Shown piece by piece: positions 43,490 to 56,639 of a stretch of DNA of 64,000 nucleotides. Below the pieces are notes generated by a model. It did no database searches, was not told the origin of the DNA, and saw nothing but the letters and a program-made list of their open reading frames with translations. The translations under genes were made by a program, and so were the position numbers. Numbering within the stretch: position 1 is the first letter of the stretch; every line of letters starts with the position of its first letter. The stretch is from positions 38,051,526 through 38,115,525 of the forward strand of contig CM060462.1 in the NCBI GenBank assembly GCA_030544235.1, read 5' to 3'. Source of the stretch: Lepturacanthus savala (taxonomy: Eukaryota > Chordata > Actinopteri > Scombriformes > Trichiuridae).

Positions 43490-43605
43490 ACCTAATGTTT
43501 AATTGGTCTTTTTTTAATTTTCTTTTAATGTTTTATGTAAAGCACTTTCAGTTATCTTATACTGAATTACCTTGAAATGTGCTACACAAATAAACTTGTC
43601 TTAAC
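43490..43605 (+). mobile_element. LINE/SINE 3' tail inserted in copy B
   Basis: TATGTAAAGCACTTTCAG, GAAATGTGCTACACAAATAA and ACTTGTCTTAA form the 3' end typical of fish LINE-derived or SINE tails. It splits the minisatellite units, so it arrived after the element. Confidence 0.6.
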
Positions 43606-43669
43606 GTGCCCTTTTGGAGCCAAAACATGTTAAAGTGCTCTCTTGGATGCTAAAAAGCATGCTAAAGTG

Positions 43670-43990
43670 CCCTCTGGCAGCCGAAACATATGCTAAAGTG
43701 CCCTCTAGTAGCCGAAACATATGCTAAAGTGCCCTCTGGCAGCCAAAACATATGCTAAAGTGCCCTCTGGCAGCCGAAACATATGCTAAAGTGCCCTCTG
43801 GCAGCCAAAACATATGCTAAAGTGCCCTCTAGTAGCCGAAACATATGCTAAAGTGCCCTCTGGCAGCCAAAACATATGCTAAAGTGCCCTCTGGCAGCCG
43901 AAACATATGCTAAAGTGCCCTCTAGTAGCCGAAACATATGCTAAAGTGCCCTCTGGCAGCCGAAACATATGCTAAAGTGCCCTCTTCAGT
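43670..43990. repeat. Homogenised 31-bp tandem core (10 units)
   Basis: Units differ only at two spots (GGCAGCCG, GGCAGCCA or AGTAGCCG), which marks recent amplification inside an otherwise old element. Confidence 0.93.
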
Positions 43991-44052
43991 GGCAAAGACA
44001 TGCTATATGTGCCCTTTTTTCTTTCTTGCCCTTCAGTCTGTTCATGCTACTG

Positions 44053-44575
44053 CACAGGATTCAGAAACCTGTGCAACCAAAACTATTTTCTTTGTTCTTG
44101 TGTGGATCTCGAGTCAGAAAATTCAGATAAATTTACACGTTTTCCACGTTTTCCAGATATTTAGTGGTGTTTGTTTAAAGAGCAGCATTCCTCAACCTCC
44201 CTGATTCACACGTAATGAGCCATGAAGGCAACAGATGGATGAACAGAGCAAATTGTCACTTAATTATAGCTGATTGTGTAAAAGTTGCTTTTATATAATT
44301 TATTTTCACAGGCCTTTAGTTTTACATTCTACAGTCCAGTTATGTTACATGATTTAGTATTAGAATGCAATGTCACAGCTATTAAAGCATTAAGTGTAAC
44401 TTTATCTTCAGTATGTGTCACACTCTTCATCATGGGTCAGTAAAACTTCTATTAGAGACATTTCTAAACATCAATGCATCATTGTCACATTACTGTTATA
44501 ACTTCCTGGTATCATTACTGTGAACAAATGAGACTACGGTTCACTGCTAGCTTCTACCTCACAGCTATGTATATA
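44053..44575. other. Non-coding DNA
   Basis: No gene or clear repeat recognised. Confidence 0.4.
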
Positions 44576-44579
44576 CACT

Positions 44580-45770
44580 ACTTTGATTTAAATAACTAAG
44601 ATAGATATGTCACCTGCATTATTCATTTATAAACAAGTGTTTTCTATTCCTTGGAGACGGCAGTGAGGTGTACAAAGCATTTTACAAATTGTGATTTGCA
44701 AATTTGCTGAGAAAATGTATTTTTTGTATTTATTGTGTTTTTTTGCATGTTTTTGAACAGTTAAGGATCATCACACATCCAATAAATAAAGACCTTACTC
44801 ATCAGTTTTGATCTCGGGCATCATCATTTATTCCAAGGGCTGCTACATATATACTTGAAATTTCAAAATAAAAGCATATCTTTCCTGAAAGAAAAGATGG
44901 GGAATTGCTCAAACATTTTTTTTAACTCTCCTTCAGGGCACCGATTGGCTCATTTAACAGCTTTTTGACTATGACTCTGTAATTGAGCCTGAAAAATAAA
45001 TTACGATGTCAAAATAAAAGCATGACTGTCCTAAGGAAAAGATGGAGAATTATTGCTTCATACATTTGTAAAAAAAAAAAAAAAAAAAAACACATAATAA
45101 AGACGACCAAACGCTCCTGTCTTTCTTTTGTTTGTGTTTTTTGTTTTTTAATAGCTCAGAATTACATATTTAAATATAGAAACTGGCTCATTTAACAGCT
45201 TTTTGAGTATTTTTGACCATTCTGTAATTGAACCTGAGGTCAGACTGATTGTTCCACAGCAGGTGTTTGTATCTTACACATGCAGATATGCAGATTACAT
45301 ATATACTGTAGGATTTATCTAAATAACTAAGATATGTCACCTTCATTATCTAAAAGTAAAGCAAATTACAATGTCAAAATAAAAGCATGGCTTTTCTAAG
45401 GAAAAGATGAATTGCTTCATACTTTTGTATTAAAAAAGAAACTATAAACAATATGATTGAAATACAATATGAAACTATATGATTAATAAAACTAAGACAT
45501 GTCACCTTTATTATCTAAAAGTAAAGGCGATTACGTCAAAATAAAAGCATGACTTTCCTAAAGAAAAGATGAAGAAATCACCAAAAGCTCTTTTGCTGTT
45601 TCTGTTTTTTCTTATTTTCTTATCTCAGAATTAAATTTAAATATAGAAACTCTCCTTCAGGGCTGCTTTTCAGCAGCTTTTTGACTAGTTTTGACCATTC
45701 TGTAATTGAGCCTGGGGTCAGACTGACCTTTATTTTTTTCACAGCAGGTGTTTACACATGCAGACTTTCA
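44580..45770. repeat. Locally repeated segment, three to four imperfect copies
   Basis: The blocks AACTAAGATATGTCACC, TTATCTAAAAGTAAAG, TGTCAAAATAAAAGCATG, CTAAGGAAAAGATG and CATTTAACAGCTTTTTGA recur in the same order near 44.58-44.99, 45.00-45.24, 45.32-45.42 and 45.48-45.73 kb. An A20 run lies near 45,070. Part of the unit is also at 33.72 kb. Confidence 0.8.
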
Positions 45771-45899
45771 GATTTTACTCCTCCATCCTTTCATAATGCT
45801 GAAATACTGTAGATATATTGGTGCAGCATCATTCTAGTGTGTGTTTTATTCCCATCACATCCAGATATTACAGCAACATTAACTCTCTGCTACCACTGC

Positions 45900-46160
45900 A
45901 GGTTAATATCGTCACATTCGCTGATTGGTTCAGATGGTGGAGTTGCAGCAGGAGTTTAAAAGCTCCGAGGTGTCTTTGAACGCCCCGGCTCTGATTGCTG
46001 TGATGGAGAGCAGCCTGGGCTGATTAGACATGAACCAGCTGTGAGGAGCTGAGCTGAAGAAGCAGCTGCTGGAGACGTTTGGAGCCTCGGACCTGCTGAG
46101 AAGACTCCGTGCAGCCGCCATGATTCCTGCCACTGGTTGGCTGTAATCACAAACTCTGGA
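45900..46160. other. Coding-like stretch of unknown nature
   Basis: On the + strand a 29-codon frame begins at about 45,933 and ends at 46,022. After about 25 bases another reads E-L-K-K-Q-L-L-E-T-F-G-A-S-D-L-L-R-R-L-R to a stop near 46,145. Codon use looks more gene-like than in the surroundings. I do not recognise the sequence; it could be a pseudogene piece, an exon or chance. Confidence 0.25.
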
Positions 46161-46225
46161 GAGGAGTGTCAAACCCAGGGCCCGCGGCCCAAATCTGGCC
46201 CGCCAACTCATTTCCTGTGGTCCTT
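46158..46225 (+). repeat. hAT-like terminal sequence remnant
   Basis: GAGTGTCAAACCCAGGGCCC followed by GCGGCCCAAATCTGGCCCGC resembles the ends of common fish non-autonomous hAT elements. The other end was not found. Confidence 0.4.
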
Positions 46226-46339
46226 TCAAGAGACTGGAGACTGTCACCGAGCAACGAATGAATTATTACTAATATTATGAATATAATAGAAAATGTGAGT
46301 TTCAACAGGACAACAACCCTAAACACCCAAAATGCCCAA

Positions 46340-46640
46340 GAGGACATTTTATTATGCATTTTGGCTCCTAGAAGGCATTTTACATGCTTTTAAGCTCCCT
46401 GAAGGGCACTTTAGCATGCATCTTGGCTCATACAGGGCAGTTTAGCACATGGCCCTTAGTGTTCCAGGGCACTTTAGCACTTTTCTAGCTTCTAGAGGGC
46501 ACGATAATATGTTTTTTAGCTCCCCAGAGGGCACTTTAGCATTTGTTTTGACTTCTAGACGCCACTTTACCACAGGTTTTGGCTCATAGAGGGAACTTTT
46601 AGCTCCCAAGAGGGCACTTTAGCACTATTTAGCCATGAGT
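46340..46640 (+). mobile_element. 31-bp-type minisatellite element, copy C (fragment)
   Basis: About nine diverged units (GAGGGCACTTTAGCA, TTTTGGCTCCTAGA). Neither terminal repeat is recognisable. Confidence 0.7.
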
Positions 46641-47786
46641 ATCTCAAAGAAGTCAGAACTGGCACCAGAAGCAACATGATTAGCAGGTCACCACCCGTGT
46701 TAGACTAGCTACTAACAGGAGTGGCCAACCTCATCCATGCACCTTAATCCTGTTAAAACGTGTGAGATGGCGTCAGAAATGCTGTTTCTGAGGCAAAACC
46801 AAGACATTCAGAGGAGTTATGAAGCTGAAATAGCAGAAGTTGGTGGATGCAACACAGATGTGAAGCAGAAACTTGAAGATTTTTCAGTTTATACAGTAAA
46901 TATTTTGTCGCAGACGTTTCTGTTTCTTTGAACAGTTTAATATTAGTTGTTCTTCATTTTCTGTAAAGTAAATAAAATAGATTTTGATTTAGGATATAAA
47001 ATGTAGTGTTCATAACATTAAACACATTATTATACATGATCTTTACAATCAGCCCTTTGAGGGAAATACAAAAAACCAACCATTTTTCCATATATGCAGC
47101 ACAAAAACTACAACATTACAGAATGTGTAAGATGGAAAATATGAAAATTAAAGCTTGGATTTAGAACAATAAAAAATACCTGGACTTAAAACAACAAAAC
47201 CACTAATTACAGAAGAAAATCATGGATTTAATCAGTGGGAAGTGACTTTATTCCATTGATTTTTATCCAGATTTTTCAAGGAGTTTTTATGATTTGACTC
47301 ATTTTTATTCCTAATTTGAGGAAAATGCTCCCATTTATAAACCATCACTTGATGTTTTCAGGTTTCCTGCTGCTTCAGTTGCTTTTGTTCTCTTTGTGTC
47401 ATTTTAACCAGACACAGAACCAAACTCCACAGGTTTGAAGGGTTTTCAGATTAGATTAGATTCTATTTACTTTATTCATGCCACAACTGGGAAATTTAGT
47501 TGTTACAGCAGCTGATAAAAGTTATAAAATAAAGAGAAAAAGAATGTAGAGAGGCTAAAACACAATAAACAGTATCAACAAATCAACCTTCAACTGGGCT
47601 CTGTTCAAAAACAAGTACTGAGGATATAAAATAAGGTGCTTTTATTAAAGTATTTATAGGAAAAGTGATGGTGAATAAAAAATAAGATAGCACCATAAAT
47701 ATAGGATAAATAATAGGATAAATAATAAAAGTACTACTGAGGAGTTTTAAACCTGATTCACCTGCTTCTTCTGTAAATAATCTGAG
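46641..47786. other. Non-coding DNA
   Basis: A 64-codon frame at 46,737-46,931 shows no known domain. The remainder is AT-rich without recognised features. Confidence 0.4.
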
Positions 47787-49090
47787 GTTGTTAACAGGAT
47801 AAAGGTTTAAAAGACTTTTAATTTGGTAACATGATAAATTTACCTTGTTAACAGGATAAAGGTTTAAAAGACTTTTAATTTGGTAACATGATAAATTTAC
47901 CTTGTTAACAGGATAAAGGTTTAAAAGACTTTTAATTTGGTAACATGATAAATTTACCTTGTTAACAGGATAAAGGTTTAAAAGACTTTTAATTTGGTAA
48001 CATGATAAATTTACCTTGTTAACAGGATAAAGGTTTAAAAGACTTTTAATTTGGTAACATGATAAATTTACCTTGTTAACAGGATAAAGGTTTAAAAGAC
48101 TTTTAATTTGGTAACATGATAACTGTAACATGTTAACAGGATAAAGGCTGAAAAGACTTTTAATTTGGTAACATGATAAATTTACCTTGTTAACAGGATA
48201 TAGGTTTAAAAGACTTTTAATTTGGTAACATGATAAATTTACCTTGTTAACAGGATAAAAGACTTTTAATTTGGTAACATGATAACTGTAACATGTTAAC
48301 AGGATGAAGGTTTAAAAGACTTTTAATTTGGTAACATGATAAATTTACCTTGTTAACAGGATAAAAGACTTTTAATTTGGTAACATGATAAATTTACCTT
48401 GTTAACAGGATAAAAGACGTTTAATTTGGTAACATGATAACTGTAACATGTTAACAGGATGAAGGTTTAAAAGACTTTTAATTTGGTAACATTATAAATT
48501 TACCTTGTTAACACAATAAAGGTTTAAAAGACTTTTAATTTGGTAACATGATAACTGTAACATGTTAACAGGATAAAGGCTGAAAAGACTTTTAATTTGG
48601 TAACATGATAACTGTAATTTGTTAACAGGATAAAGGTTTAAAAGACTTTTAATTTGGTAACATGATAACTGTAACTTGTTAACAGGATAAAGGTTTAAAA
48701 GACTTTTAATTTGGTAACATGATAACTGTAACTTGTTAACAGGATAAAGGTTTAAAAGACTTTTAATTTGGTAACATGATAACTGTAACATGTTAACAGG
48801 ATAAAGGTTTAAAAGACTTTTAATTTGGTAACATGATAACTGTAACATGTTAACAGGATAAAGGTTTAAAAGACTTTTAATTTGGTAACATGATAACTGT
48901 AACATGTTAACAGGTTAAAGGTTTAAAAGACTTTTAATTTGGTAACATGATAACTGTAACATGTTAACAGGATAAAGGTTTAAAAGACTTTTAATTTGGT
49001 AACATGATAACTGTAACTTGTTAACAGGATAAAGGTTTAAAAGACTTTTAATTTGGTAACATGATAACTGTAACATGTTAACAGGTTAAA
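47787..49090. repeat. 57-bp minisatellite array 2
   Basis: About 23 units of the same 57-bp sequence as array 1 and in the same orientation. The first five units all carry the ATTTACCTTG spacer; later ones mostly CTGTAACATG or CTGTAACTTG. Three units lack about eight bases (AACAGGATAAAAGAC) near 48,253, 48,360 and 48,410. Antisense frames of 182 and 137 codons result from the 57-base period. Confidence 0.95.
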
Positions 49091-49342
49091 GGCTGAAAAG
49101 ACTTTTTGATCCAAACATTTGGTACCAGTTCCAGCAGTTTCTCTGGTTAATTAACCCCCGTCTGTATATCAGCATGGATGAAGCCTGATGTCTGGGTCTT
49201 TTCTAGGACTAGAGCTCTAGAGCTCAGCAGAACCCCATGATCTAGACCTAGTTAGTCAGGAGTTCATCCTACAGCAACATGATCCACATCAGACCATCAT
49301 CATCTGTCACATGACACATTCAACTAGGACCATTTAGAGAAA
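49091..49342. repeat. 252-bp flank of array 2, copy of 26,776-27,027
   Basis: The same sequence as the flank of array 1 with one visible substitution, including the GAGCTCTAGAGCTC palindrome. After AGAGAAA the loci differ. Confidence 0.93.
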
Positions 49343-49419
49343 GTCATGTGACCTTAAATCCAGGTAGAAAACAGCATCATCATCATGCTAGTGCTAATGC
49401 TAATGCTAAAGCTGCTGTA

Positions 49420-49690
49420 GTGCTGTATGGCCTCGGTCTGCCAGGACAGCAGCCATTCATAATTGATGCCCAGCATTTAACTGCGAGGCCCAGGTGTGTT
49501 GCAGGAAATAACCAGTGACCCAATTACAGTTTGCATCCAGCATGCTTTGGTTAATTTGTGTAAAAGCCATAATTGCTCTTGGTTTTATAATTCATGAACA
49601 AGGGCGTGCGGCACTGGCAGAAAACCAGCATCTATTACTCAACCACCCATGAGTGCGTCCTCATGCTCGCTCTGTGCTGACAAATCGCCG
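49420..49690. promoter_or_regulatory. Candidate conserved non-coding block (homeodomain-rich)
   Basis: CCATTCATAATTGATGCC, CCCAATTACAGTTTGCATCC, TTGGTTAATTTGTG and GCCATAATTGCTC give four TAAT/ATTA-type sites in about 130 bases in otherwise complex DNA. It directly abuts a long CA microsatellite. Confidence 0.45.
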
Positions 49691-49695
49691 CCGTG

Positions 49696-52191
<2,496 letters not shown>

Positions 52192-52199
52192 TTTTTACA

Positions 52200-52715
52200 T
52201 TCATTAAATGTGTTGATGAAAGAGATTTTCAGTCTTTTAACTAAATTATTTCCAATAACTCACAGTGTAGAACTGATATTTATTTTAGTTTTGAGTCGTG
52301 TGGATCTTCCTCAGATCTAAAGCAGAAATAAAACTTCGGTCTTTTTGACCTGAGGGAGATTTCTAATAAATATCAGTTATATAGCGAGTTCTTCAGTGTG
52401 CTCTTGTATTGTCTCTGACCTTTTGACCTCAAATTCTTATATGTTTAATAACAGGAGGACACACAGGCAGCATGTTAATTAAACTGACAGTACATGAAGG
52501 AACATATAAAAATGTATAAGAAAAGTCAAATAAATCAGAGCTATCAACCAGTTAAATATTTATTTTCAATACACCATTTGACATTTATTATAAAAAAATG
52601 CAGATTCCATATGATAAAAGTCTCTTATTCTCAAATATCTAATGTGATCTTGATTATTGAATTTATATTTTTGTTTAATCTCTTCCAACCTCTTCCTTCC
52701 TATATATAAATATTA
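52200..52715. other. AT-rich DNA, no recognised gene
   Basis: Nothing gene-like seen. Confidence 0.5.
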
Positions 52716-52719
52716 CATA

Positions 52720-53085
52720 TTTACACTATTAAACCATATAAACCCAAGTTTTCATGCATGTAATATTATCTTATAGGTACAGGTACAAAATTCTTTGTGG
52801 AGGGTTATTCTAGAGATCTTAGTGATTATAAATAGATTTATACAAACAATGAGAATAATTTAAATAAATAATACGTTTAATAATTAACAATTTGAACAAC
52901 ATGCATCAGTTTTCTTTCATATTCAGTCAATTTATGGTTGAATTTCAATTTAAAACATTTACTCACGGAACAATATTTGGTATTTTATGCAGCAAGTTCA
53001 ATAGCAATCATCCACTTTTTCCCATTTTACTAATAGCATTTTAATGACTGGCAGTTATAGTTGTCGCTTGCACAAATCTGCCCAT
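52720..53085 (+). repeat. Dispersed repeat (ATGTCAGGGTTGAAAATC family), diverged copy
   Basis: TTCATGCATGTAATATTA, GGGTTATTCTAGAG and AGTTATAGTTGTCGCTTGCA correspond to parts of the 59.95-60.24 kb copy. Confidence 0.55.
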
Positions 53086-53249
53086 AAAAAAACACCAATG
53101 TATAAGGAAAGATAAAATAAAAATGAGAATAAAGTGCAGGATCTCTTACTTTAATATGGTTTTGTTATATAAACCTGTGCAGATGTCAGTTACCCAGCAG
53201 GAGGCAAAGCAAAGGTAGAACTTGAACCAAAAGGTTTTCACCTAAAGTC

Positions 53250-53935
53250 AGAAGAAAATGACAGATTTCTCCTCTCACATTGGAATATGAATGCTTCTCT
53301 TAACGCTGGGATTGTTAATGTTATTTTCCCTTTTGTTCTCAAGTCTCCAACTCTTGATAGTGTCGGAGTATCAGAAACAGTCGCCGGCTTTGACTTTGCC
53401 GGAATATTTCGGACAGAAAACGAGCAATTACTGCTCAAACGATGGTTTGTGATTATATACAGTACATCACACTAAAGGAGCATGCAAGAGAAAATGATGA
53501 GGACAATAGTGGGAGGGAGAGATAGGGGGATAAATGTAGAGGAAACGTATAAAGGACTTTAAAGACTCATTTGTCTGGCTCCTTAATGAGAGGAAGCGGA
53601 ACAAAGACCCCGGCTAATATTCCGAGGGGCCTAATTAAAATTAGGTGTGATCCGATGGAGGAAGGAGCCGCAGAGGTGATTTTAGTCACAGCCCAAAAGA
53701 GACCGGCTAATTAGGGAGAGTGATGGCCTTTACTTGGGAAACCGCTGGAGAGTCGCGGGGCGAACACATTGTCCACGTCCTGGAGGCCTCGGAGGAGGAG
53801 GCGGCTGCAACCGGGGCGGAGAAAAGAGGGCGAGATAACGGGGGGATGACGGGAAAACCACAGAGCAACAGGGTGCGTTTAGTTCAGGAGAGTCAAACTC
53901 CATTTAGATCAACCTGAGCTCAACTGGGCCGGAGC
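53250..53935. promoter_or_regulatory. Candidate conserved non-coding block
   Basis: Complex unique DNA with CGAGGGGCCTAATTAAAATT (about 53,622) and ACCGGCTAATTAGGGAG (about 53,702), both homeodomain-type sites, and a GC-rich tail with (GGA)n-like words at 53,790. A 65-codon frame in the tail is not recognisable. Confidence 0.42.
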
Positions 53936-53954
53936 TGTAATGTTTCCACCTTCA

Positions 53955-54425
53955 TTCCAGGCTGCTGTATATGGGATAAAGTCAAAAACCTGGTACTACA
54001 TAGTTTAACTCTCTTAAAAAAGGTTTTAAAAGTTTAAAAAACAAGCTATTGACCACTGACAAATGGACTTTCAAATGACATGAAACCATTATATATAGAC
54101 CTGATGAATGAATTTTAAAACTGGACTCATAAATAACAGCTGCTAATTGCTTCCTTGGTTTTGGGTTGCCATGTCTGGCATAACGTCAGAAATGTGGCGT
54201 AACCCTGAAAACTCCTGAACTCTCTTAAAAAGGTTTTTAAAATATTAAATACACATGCTATCAACAACTTAAACTGTATTTTAAAAAGTGTCTGTGACTT
54301 TCTCATCTTGTCATTGACCGCTTATATAACATCACCTGCTAATTTCTAACTTCTGGGTTGCCATGTCTGGGATAAAGTCAAAAATGTCCTGTGGTGTAAC
54401 CTGAAAACTTGGTCCCCGATATTTT
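53955..54425. repeat. Degenerate ~195-bp tandem repeat (two to three units)
   Basis: GGATAAAGTCAAAAA (53,976), GCATAACGTCAGAAATG (54,177) and GGATAAAGTCAAAAATG (54,370), each followed by CTGAAAACT or a related word; TGGGTTGCCATGTCTGG is present in the last two. Confidence 0.75.
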
Positions 54426-54814
54426 AACTACCAAAAAAGTTCTGGTATTTTTGTATAGTATTTGTCAAAGAAAACTAATAGTCTAGTTTTAGTTAATAGT
54501 TTTTCTTTAGTCTTCGACAGCAGGTTTATAGTAATGTTAATGTTTCTGTAATAATAGGAATTATTGTTAGGAACCTTTGTTAAGTTCAGTGTGACACAGG
54601 GACGTGTTTTGAAGTGACACCACCAACATGATAAAAGTTGAATAAAGTGTGTAACACAGCAGGTTAAAACAGTAGCAGAGAGCATCTTGTGATGATGGAG
54701 GAACAGACGTCGCCACATTTAGTGCCGACAGCACTGATGGAAGCGACACACACACACTAATATCTGCAAATATCTAAAATTATCTTTATTATTAGGTTTA
54801 TATAATGTGGTAAA

Positions 54815-55136
54815 TGACTATTCCAGCTGCAAATGTCTGGTTTTTGGTGCATCAATATCTACATAGGTGGATAGAGGCCCATTTCCAGCAACTATCACTC
54901 CAATGGAACAATGTGTTTGCTCATTGCGTCAGAAGGATAATGGATGATTAGAAAACATGATGCTAACATGTTAGCACAGCTGGGAACAGTTTAGCTGCTT
55001 AGAGACATTATTTCTAACTTCATCAATGTCTTGACTATATTTTCTATTCATTTTACAACGGTGGTGGTAAATAAAAGTGTGACTTTTCACAGAAAATTGT
55101 CTGGGCGACCCCAAACTTTTTTAACGGTCGTCTACT
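54815..55136 (+). mobile_element. Tc1/mariner-like non-autonomous remnant
   Basis: GTTTTTGGTGCATCAATATC, AGAGGCCCATTTCCAGCAAC, GGATGATTAGAAAACATG, TGTTAGCACAGCTG and the right end GACCCCAAACTTTTTTAACG follow the order I recall for common fish Tc1-like elements. The transposase is absent and only one terminal repeat is seen. Confidence 0.7.
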
Positions 55137-55320
55137 TGCATGTCTTGAAAATTTTAATAATTTAAATAAAATGACTCTTTCTGGGAGTAGGAAATGACAG
55201 TTGCTTAGTAACCATAGTTGCTTATGGGCTTAAATAAGTTAAATAACTTTCAATGAACAGATTACATAAGAATATGTCTCAGTTTTTCCATATTCAGTCA
55301 GTTTTACAAATCAAAACTGT
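55130..55320 (+). repeat. Dispersed repeat (ATGTCAGGGTTGAAAATC family), copy
   Basis: TTTAAATAAAATGACTCTTT and AATATGTCTCAGTTTTTCC match 41.42 kb. It abuts the Tc1-like remnant, which probably inserted into it. Confidence 0.6.
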
Positions 55321-55429
55321 AAATATGTGATCCCTGTTCCCACTGACATTCCTGTTATTATCCCACTTTGTTCAGTCATCAGTGAATCATTGAACCTTTT
55401 ATCTTAACTAAAGCTCCTAAACGTTCCCC

Positions 55430-55960
55430 CGGCTGCACCAACAAGTCCGGCACGTCACAAAGAGGAAAAACAACAGCGACGTCTGAAAATGAATAAACCG
55501 GGTTCATCCTCGCCAAATTCTGACATTAATTACATTCCGGTGCCGGATGGGGATGGTCTCCAGGCCGTTGGAGCTGTGTCACTCTCGCTGATGAAGAAAC
55601 ATCAATAGCCATTTGTCAGCGTGCAGCATTATGCATATGAGCCATCGGCTTCTCTTTGATTTTTTCGCAACGGCCTGTACATGTTCATCTTACCTTTGAC
55701 ATTGAGGGAACGCCGTCTTGTTGTTCTTTATGACACCGTGATAGCACTCGGGTCTAATCTTAATTGATGGCGCCGCGGCTCATCTGCTAAAAGCAGCCTA
55801 TATTTATCTGCTCAGACTATATATGCGCACTAATAGCAATTGCTTTCCGCCGCCTGTCCTTGGGAAGCTGCCAGGAAGACTGCGAGAGGGCAGGAAGTGT
55901 CACCCCGACGTCTCAACGCCGTGGCGCACTTAATCATTCTGTTCATAATAAAGACACATG
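55430..55960. promoter_or_regulatory. Candidate conserved non-coding block
   Basis: One of the cleanest complex stretches: ACATTAATTACATTCC, AGCATTATGCATATGAGCC, ATCTTAATTGATGGCGCC and CTAATAGCAATTGC, with CpGs preserved. No exon found. The right edge is an AC run at 55,968-55,986. Confidence 0.45.
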
Positions 55961-56129
55961 CGAAGACCACACACACACACACACACAGAAATATACAAGT
56001 ACATACACAGATGCACGTTGGGAATTGTAATAACCTGCAGCAGCGCGCTGTATTTAAAACAGAAGATGATTGGAGATGTATTTATCAGTCAAGAAACAAA
56101 GACCTTGGTTGCACTTGAAACCTCAGTAT

Positions 56130-56465
56130 CACTGACTACTTAGCAGTAGCTGCTACGAGTTAGCATCGCTGCCTACTAACCCGTAGCTGCTAGTTAGCAT
56201 CACTGCCTACTAACCCGTAGCTGCTACTGGTTAATAGTAACCAGTAGCTGCTACGAGTTAGCATCACTTCATACTAAGCAGCAGCTATGACTAGTTAGCA
56301 TTGCTGCCTACTAACCAGTAGCTGCTATGAGTTAGCATCGCTGTCGACTAACCAGTAGCTGCTACTAGTTAGTAGTAACCAGTAGCTGCTACGAGTTAGC
56401 ATCACTGTCTACTAATCAGTAGCTACAACTAGCATTGCTGCCTACTAACCAGTAGCTACTACTCT
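56130..56465. repeat. ~45-bp degenerate minisatellite
   Basis: Repeats of GAGTTAGCATCGCTGCCTAC followed by TAACCAGTAGCTGCTA, about seven to eight units with small indels. Confidence 0.9.
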
Positions 56466-56520
56466 AATATCACAATAAAGCTATGAGAGAAGTTAGCAGG
56501 TGGAAGGCACAATTCTGACG

Positions 56521-56612
56521 TACTACGGCAGCCATCTTGGCTGTACTACGGCAGCCATCTTGACCATACTACAGCAGCCATCTTGGCCGTACTACAGCAG
56601 CCATCTTGGCCG
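56521..56612. repeat. Four 23-bp tandem units with a YY1-type core
   Basis: Units start at 56,521, 56,544, 56,567 and 56,590 with TACTACGGCAGCCATCTTGG or a close variant. Each carries GCAGCCATCTTG, close to the YY1 core GCCGCCATCTTG. Confidence 0.93.
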
Positions 56613-56639
56613 TCCTTTGAATCCAACGTCCAAGGACGA

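Larger units (their letters stand above)
42776..44052 (-). mobile_element. 31-bp-type minisatellite element, copy B (largest, with TIRs)
   Basis: The ends form an imperfect terminal inverted repeat: CAGTGGCGTGCACAG (42,776-42,790) against the reverse complement CAGTAGCATGAACAG of 44,038-44,052, 12 of 15 identical. Between them lie about 35 units. Those at 43,670-43,990 are ten nearly identical 31-bp units (CATATGCTAAAGTGCCCTCT core), while the rest are diverged. A LINE/SINE-type tail interrupts it at 43,490-43,605. There is no transposase. The CAG ends suggest hAT-like mobilisation, but the 8-base flanks match only weakly (CACTGAGG, CACAGGAT). Confidence 0.8.

Noticed and set aside
42776..44052. 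Complete 8-base hAT target-site duplication
   Set aside because: The flanks CACTGAGG and CACAGGAT agree at only four positions, so the insertion class is left open.
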